From the NCBI GenBank assembly GCA_904502075.1, contig CAJGDL010000057.1, positions 1 through 10,042 on the forward strand: 10,042 nt of DNA, written 5' to 3'. Positions 6,266 to 10,042 of this stretch are shown in pieces (the stretch's first letter is position 1; each line of letters begins with the position of its first letter). This stretch comes from an uncultured Alistipes sp. GTDB lineage: Bacteria; Bacteroidota; Bacteroidia; Bacteroidales; Rikenellaceae. A program made the translations under genes and the position numbers. The notes under the pieces were generated by a model. That model worked only from the letters and a program-made list of their open reading frames with translations, was not told the origin of the DNA and did no database searches.

Positions 6266-7651
6266 TTATTTTGCGCAAACGCTGTAACCCCAGCCGCCCA
6301 ACGAGAGCTGACCCTCCGTGAGCTCGGCCTGGTGCGAGAGCACCTGCTGGCAACCACACTCTGCACCGCAGGGGGTAGCCACAACCACCGGCTCGGCCGA
6401 GAGGTTTACGATCACGGTTACCTTGTTGCCCTCCACCTCACGCGAGAAGCCCAGCACATGCTCGGGCATATTCTCCAGGTAGACGAGCTTACCACCGCGC
6501 TCACCGGCGGCAAGGGCCTTATTGGCATGACGGAAGTCGTTCATCTCCTTATAGAAAGCGGTCCACTCGTTGGCCTCCTGAACGGGCATGGGATCGCGCT
6601 CGAAGAACTCAAAGCGGTGGTTGTAACCATACTCCTGACCCGTGTAGATCAGCGGCTGGCCGTTGGGCAGCGTGTAGGTCAACAGAGCCATGGCCTTCAC
6701 GGCCTCGCCCATACGCTCGAACTCCGTACCGTTCCACGAGTTCTCGTCGTGGTTCGAGGTGAACATCAGGCGGAAAGCCTCAGCGGGGTGACGCTCGGCA
6801 TCCTTGGCAATGTAAGCCTTCAGATCCTCCACGGTCTTGGCTCCGGTCTGCACCTCGCCATCACCGGCTACATTCTTCACGGCACCGTTGCCACCGTTGG
6901 CAATGGCATTCATGATGTGGTGGAACTCCCAGGCATACGACACATCGAAGCCTCCCTCGGTGTGCAACTCGGGCTTCTCGGCCTCGGCCAAGAGGTACAT
7001 ATCGGGATAGTCCTGGCGCAACTCACCCCAAGCCGAAGCCCAGTAATCGGTCGGCACCTCACCGGCTACATCGCAACGGAAACCATCCACACCCTTCTCC
7101 AACCAGAAGCGGAGAGCAGCGGTCATCGCCTTGCGCATATCCTGATTCTCATAGTTCAGACGGGCAATGTCATACCAATCGTACTGTACAAGCGTATTGC
7201 CCTCGGCATCGCGCAGGTGCCAGGTCTTGTCGGCCGTCCATTTGGCATCGGGCGAAGTGTGGTTGGCCACCCAGTCCAAAACCACCTTCAAACCCAATTC
7301 GTGAGCCTTCTGGAGGAAGGCCTCGAAATCGGCCATGGTACCGAACTCGGGGTTGGCGGCGCAGTAGTCCGAGATGGCATAGTAGGAGCCCATCGTACCC
7401 TTGCGGTTGAGCTCACCGATGGGATAGATCGGCATCATCCATACGATATCCACACCCAGCTCCTTGAGGAAAGGAAGGCGCTCGGCAGCGGCAGCGAAAG
7501 TACCCTCGGGGGTGAGCTGACGCACGTTCATCTCATAGACTACGGTGTTGTACATCCACTCGGGATGAGCCGAGGCGGGAGCCTCCTGCTTGGGTGCACA
7601 AGCGGCCATCACCAAGGCTGCGAGTGCGCTAAAGAAAAAGAGTTTTTTCAT
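6266..7651 (-). CDS. GH13 alpha-amylase family lipoprotein
   Basis: This 461-residue alpha-amylase family enzyme is predicted to cut alpha-glucans in the cell envelope. The start MKKLFFFSALAALVMAAC gives a short signal peptide with likely lipidated Cys18, and a ten-residue linker leads to the catalytic domain at HPEWMYNTVVYE. Catalytic motifs are DWVANH at 126-131, GFRCD with nucleophile Asp194, LLAEAE with acid/base Glu223, and FTSNHDE with Asp302. The C-terminal beta domain carries an unusual Cys cluster (Cys428, Cys432, Cys434) plus Cys459 near the end, not found in the downstream paralogue. The ATG at 7649-7651 is chosen because it begins the signal peptide. The gene is 59 bp downstream of the 698-aa amylase gene with no terminator between, so they are likely cotranscribed. 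No acidic surface-export signal follows Cys18. The substrate is inferred from family and context only. Confidence 0.9.
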   Translation of the reverse strand: MKKLFFFSALAALVMAACAPKQEAPASAHPEWMYNTVVYEMNVRQLTPEGTFAAAAERLPFLKELGVDIVWMMPIYPIGELNRKGTMGSYYAISDYCAANPEFGTMADFEAFLQKAHELGLKVVLDWVANHTSPDAKWTADKTWHLRDAEGNTLVQYDWYDIARLNYENQDMRKAMTAALRFWLEKGVDGFRCDVAGEVPTDYWASAWGELRQDYPDMYLLAEAEKPELHTEGGFDVSYAWEFHHIMNAIANGGNGAVKNVAGDGEVQTGAKTVEDLKAYIAKDAERHPAEAFRLMFTSNHDENSWNGTEFERMGEAVKAMALLTYTLPNGQPLIYTGQEYGYNHRFEFFERDPMPVQEANEWTAFYKEMNDFRHANKALAAGERGGKLVYLENMPEHVLGFSREVEGNKVTVIVNLSAEPVVVATPCGAECGCQQVLSHQAELTEGQLSLGGWGYSVCAK

Positions 7652-7710
7652 GGTTATTACAGTTTGTTTTCGTTGTTTTCAGAAGAGCGAGCGATCTCAC
7701 ACCCCATGGG

Positions 7711-9807
7711 TTACTCTGCCACGGTCATCACCTCGAAGCTGTAGGGGGCGAGTTTGATCTTCAAGCTCTCACCCTCCAGGGTCGATGCACTCTCGAAGTG
7801 GCACTGAAGCGTCTGCATGGGATAGCCGGCGGGGAGTTTGCACTCAGCCTCTACCTCGGCAGCACCGTTGTTAATCGCTACCACCACATACTCACCCATA
7901 TACTCGCGGGCAAATACCCAGAGGTTGCCATCGAGGAAGAGGGTCTTCATATCGCCATAGATCAAGGGCATCTTCGTGCGACGCAGCGCGATGAGCTCCT
8001 TGGTCAGAGCCTTCTGAGCCTGCTCGATCTCCGTATAGCCGTCAAACGACATCATGTAACGGTTGTCGGGGTCGTTGGCACCCGGAATACCATACTCGTC
8101 GCCCTGGTAGATGCAGGGAACACCCGGGATGGTGGTAATGATGGCATTCATCAAGGCAAGTTTCTTGTAACCAACGGGATCACCTACCCCCACCGTGCGG
8201 TGCCATCCGGCATACTTATCGGGCTCCGAGGGCGAGAGGGCACCACCAGCGAGCGAGATAAAGCGCGGTTTATCGTGGTTGCCGGTGATGTTACCCATCG
8301 TGTGGTGCGAACCATAGGCGGCCTCCGAACGCGACACCTCGTCGGCAATATCCTTCATCTGGCGATCGTCCAAGAGCACGTCGCGCGTGGTGTGGTAGAT
8401 ATTGAAGTCAAACTGGGCATCAATCATACCCGACTTCACATAGGAGCCGATGAGTTCGGGCGAGCCGTAGGTCTCACCAATCTGCCAGAGCTTGCGCTCA
8501 GGGAAGCGGGTCTTCATCTTGTGGCAGAGCATACGCCAGTAGTTGAGCGGAATATGCTTGCAGGCATCGTGGCGGAAGCCATCGAAGTCGTAGTTGGCCA
8601 CCCAGTAGAGGGCCGAGTCGGTCATGGGCTGGCACACCTCCTCACGCTCCAGGTCGAGGGTGGGGATGTGTACATCAAACCAGGTCGTCAGACGCTGCTC
8701 GTCCCACAGCTCGAGGTTCTTGCGGCCATCGGGCAGGTAGAGAGGGGTCGTCCAGTCGGGATGGGCCTGCAGCACGGGCGAGTTGATGTGCAGGTGGTTG
8801 GCCACATAGTCCAAAATCACATTCATGCCATTGGCGTGGGCCTTGTCCAAGAGCTCGCGCAACTCGGCATCCGAGCCAAAACGCTCGTCGATGACGGTCG
8901 TATAGATGGGCCAATAGCCGTGGTAGCCCGAGAACTTCGTATCGGGATCCACATTCTGACCCCACGCATCGTAGGGGTTCTGGGTAATGGGCGAGATCCA
9001 GATGGTCGTGATTCCGAGATCCTGGAAGAAGCCGTCGTCGATCTTCTGCGAGATACCCTTCAAGTCACCACCCTGGTAGTCCACCTTGGGCAGCACATCG
9101 GGACGGTTCAGCGGCTTGTCGTTCTCCGTATTACCGTTCATGAAACGGTCGATCATCAGCGAGTAGAGCACCTGAGCCTGGTTGTCGTGGCGCGTGAGCT
9201 CCTTCACATCGCGTACCACCTTGCCACGGTTGAGCGGGATGAGCACATCGTTGAAGAGGCCCGTCTCATCGGCTGCATAGACACGCAGGAACGAACGTTC
9301 CATGTCGTGGGCATCCTTCGGGATAATCACCCCGAAAGCCCCCTCCACAGGAACGATATAATCTTCGGGAAGGCGGTGGTTCTGCCAAAGGGCTACCACC
9401 TGCTGGGGCTTACGCTCCGAGAGGATGGTTACGACCTTCATCATCGAACCGGCCGTGAAGAGGTAGTTCTCCTCGTTACGCTCACCGCTGAGGGCCACAA
9501 TCGAGACCGACTTGCCCCCCTGCCATACATCGAGCGTAGTTACATAGTTCCCCGCGGGGGCCGAAACCTCGAAACGGCTCCAATCCTCCTGAAGGGGCTT
9601 CACTACCACCCCATCGCGACCCGACACCGAGTCGGCACCAATCCACTGGGGATAGTAGTCGGTCAGGTAGACCTCCTGAGCCTCCCCCGTGAGCTGCAAG
9701 GGATAGACGGGTTGCAAATTACCCTCGGCCAATCCGCCTTCAAACAGACGCGACTGACAACCGGCAAGGGCCAGCAGGCATCCTGCAATGAGTAAAAGTT
9801 TTTTCAT
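7711..9807 (-). CDS. Large GH13 alpha-amylase family lipoprotein with N-terminal beta region
   Basis: This 698-residue enzyme is predicted to attack starch or related alpha-glucans at the outer membrane or in the periplasm. The signal peptide ends in a good lipobox LAGC with lipidated Cys17. Residues 20-205 form a beta-rich region without catalytic motifs, perhaps carbohydrate-binding or Ig-like. The GH13 barrel spans about 210-615: DYVANH at 333-338, GFRHD with nucleophile Asp414, IGET with acid/base Glu445, and TGNHDK with Asp512. A C-terminal beta domain ends the protein. The frame stays open upstream to 9987, but that stretch crosses a terminator and the end of the previous gene, so the start at 9805-9807, which begins the signal peptide, is chosen. 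Its length and position after a possible SusE/F-type gene resemble SusG, but the sequence lacks SusG's inserted binding module and looks different, so I do not call it susG. Confidence 0.9.
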   Translation of the reverse strand: MKKLLLIAGCLLALAGCQSRLFEGGLAEGNLQPVYPLQLTGEAQEVYLTDYYPQWIGADSVSGRDGVVVKPLQEDWSRFEVSAPAGNYVTTLDVWQGGKSVSIVALSGERNEENYLFTAGSMMKVVTILSERKPQQVVALWQNHRLPEDYIVPVEGAFGVIIPKDAHDMERSFLRVYAADETGLFNDVLIPLNRGKVVRDVKELTRHDNQAQVLYSLMIDRFMNGNTENDKPLNRPDVLPKVDYQGGDLKGISQKIDDGFFQDLGITTIWISPITQNPYDAWGQNVDPDTKFSGYHGYWPIYTTVIDERFGSDAELRELLDKAHANGMNVILDYVANHLHINSPVLQAHPDWTTPLYLPDGRKNLELWDEQRLTTWFDVHIPTLDLEREEVCQPMTDSALYWVANYDFDGFRHDACKHIPLNYWRMLCHKMKTRFPERKLWQIGETYGSPELIGSYVKSGMIDAQFDFNIYHTTRDVLLDDRQMKDIADEVSRSEAAYGSHHTMGNITGNHDKPRFISLAGGALSPSEPDKYAGWHRTVGVGDPVGYKKLALMNAIITTIPGVPCIYQGDEYGIPGANDPDNRYMMSFDGYTEIEQAQKALTKELIALRRTKMPLIYGDMKTLFLDGNLWVFAREYMGEYVVVAINNGAAEVEAECKLPAGYPMQTLQCHFESASTLEGESLKIKLAPYSFEVMTVAE

Positions 9808-9841
9808 TTTGGTTTTCGTTTTGTTTTTGTTTCGTCTCTTC
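9808..9841 (-). promoter_or_regulatory. A-rich unstructured leader of the 698-aa amylase gene
   Basis: On the minus strand the bases before the start codon are almost only A with scattered C and G (ending ACGAAAACCAAA-ATG). There is no Shine-Dalgarno sequence, as usual in Bacteroidetes, where A-rich, unpaired leaders favour initiation. A related string, ACGAAAACAAA, lies in the leader of the next amylase gene. Confidence 0.5.
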
Positions 9842-9846
9842 TTTGG

Positions 9847-9876
9847 GGTTGGCAGACCGATCAAAGTCTGCCAACC
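9847..9876 (-). repeat. Second hairpin in the leader of the 698-aa amylase gene
   Basis: GGTTGGCAGAC (9847-9857) and GTCTGCCAACC (9866-9876) form a perfect 11-bp stem with an 8-base loop. On the minus strand it begins right after the T tract of the preceding terminator and is followed by CCAAAG rather than T residues, so it is probably not itself a terminator. It would form the 5' end of an RNA processed after the terminator, or protect a downstream transcript. Confidence 0.7.
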
Positions 9877-9912
9877 AAAAATCCCCGAAGGGTGAAACAT
9901 CACCCTCGGGGA
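9877..9912 (-). terminator. Intrinsic terminator after the upstream gene
   Basis: On the minus strand the stem TCCCCGA-GGGTGA / TCACCC-T-TCGGGGA has 13 pairs, one bulged T and the 4-base loop TGTT, and five T residues follow. It starts 11 bp after the stop codon of the upstream gene and lies 70 bp before the amylase start codon. The form is that of a standard rho-independent terminator, and it separates the upstream binding-protein gene from the amylase cluster. Confidence 0.87.
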
Positions 9913-9923
9913 GAAATCAATTT

Positions 9924-10042
9924 TTACTTTGCGGGCGTAGCACCGGCATTGACAATGCAAGCTTTGTTCAATGCGGGGAAATACCATACATCGTACTCAC
10001 CGGCCGTGCGGAAAGCGATATTCACCTTGTTATCCGTTGCAT
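9924..10042 (-). CDS. C-terminal end of a gene, possibly SusE/SusF-type outer-membrane starch-binding protein
   Basis: Only the last 38 codons are visible, ending at the TAA of 9924-9926. The frame is open to the window edge. The residues include a G-E-Y-D-V-W-Y-F pattern followed by a short strand and an Asn-Ala-Gly-Ala-Thr-Pro tail. A beta strand closing with a G-x-Y pattern is typical of the last carbohydrate-binding domain of SusE/SusF-type lipoproteins, and such genes usually precede the amylase gene of Sus loci. This identity rests mostly on context. Any beta-sandwich secreted protein could end this way. It is followed within 11 bp by an intrinsic terminator. Confidence 0.5.
   Translation of the reverse strand, partial: ATDNKVNIAFRTAGEYDVWYFPALNKACIVNAGATPAK

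Noticed and set aside
7652..7710. A terminator between the 698-aa and 461-aa amylase genes
   Set aside because: Only the short palindrome CCCATGGG and weak GAGCGA-type pairing are present, with no stable stem and T tract.
7711..9807. Naming the 698-aa lipoprotein susG
   Set aside because: The position and length fit, but the remembered SusG has a different N-terminus and a binding module inserted in the barrel that is absent here.
9808..9987. A 60-codon N-terminal extension of the 698-aa amylase
   Set aside because: It would translate through the terminator and the second hairpin and overlap the end of the upstream gene, burying the clear lipoprotein signal peptide at 9807.
1..10042. CRISPR arrays, tRNA or rRNA genes, insertion sequences, phage or defence genes
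   Set aside because: No spaced direct repeats, no structural RNA signatures, no transposase or integrase reading frames were found. Protein-coding genes are all accounted for by enzymes and housekeeping functions.

Overview
The window looks like chromosomal DNA of a Bacteroidales bacterium, probably a gut Alistipes-like (Rikenellaceae) organism. The reasons are GC-rich coding DNA with AT-rich spacers, starts without Shine-Dalgarno sequences, MKK-type lipoprotein signal peptides, a Bacteroidetes-style ParE, and a Sus-like glucan locus. The genus is an inference. Every gene I can support lies on the minus strand, so transcription runs from high to low coordinates.

Right to left, the window opens with the last 38 codons of a gene that may encode a SusE/SusF-type starch-binding lipoprotein. 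A strong intrinsic terminator and a second hairpin follow. Then come four consecutive glycoside hydrolase family 13 (alpha-amylase family) genes: a 698-aa lipoprotein (7711-9807), a 461-aa lipoprotein (6266-7651), a 429-aa paralogue of the latter without a signal peptide (4891-6180), and a 629-aa lipoprotein of the SusA/cyclomaltodextrinase type (2989-4878). All four keep the Asp/Glu/Asp catalytic residues. A second intrinsic terminator sits inside the cluster, directly before the cytoplasmic paralogue. A 61-bp near-perfect palindrome lies 29 bp after the last amylase gene and probably marks the end of the unit.

After a 407-bp AT-rich gap come two housekeeping genes: a PlsC-type 1-acylglycerol-3-phosphate acyltransferase (1859-2581) and topoisomerase IV subunit B (parE, 1-1801, running off the left edge).

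The amylase cluster reads as the enzyme tail of a starch or maltodextrin utilisation locus. The upstream outer-membrane proteins, outside the window, would bind and import glucan. Three lipid-anchored enzymes would cut and trim it in the cell envelope, and one soluble enzyme would finish short maltooligosaccharides in the cytoplasm. I found no convincing new type of system. The points most worth a second look are the terminators between co-directional operon genes, the paralogue pair with different localisation, the large palindrome, and an Asp-to-Asn change at a known quinolone-resistance position in ParE.
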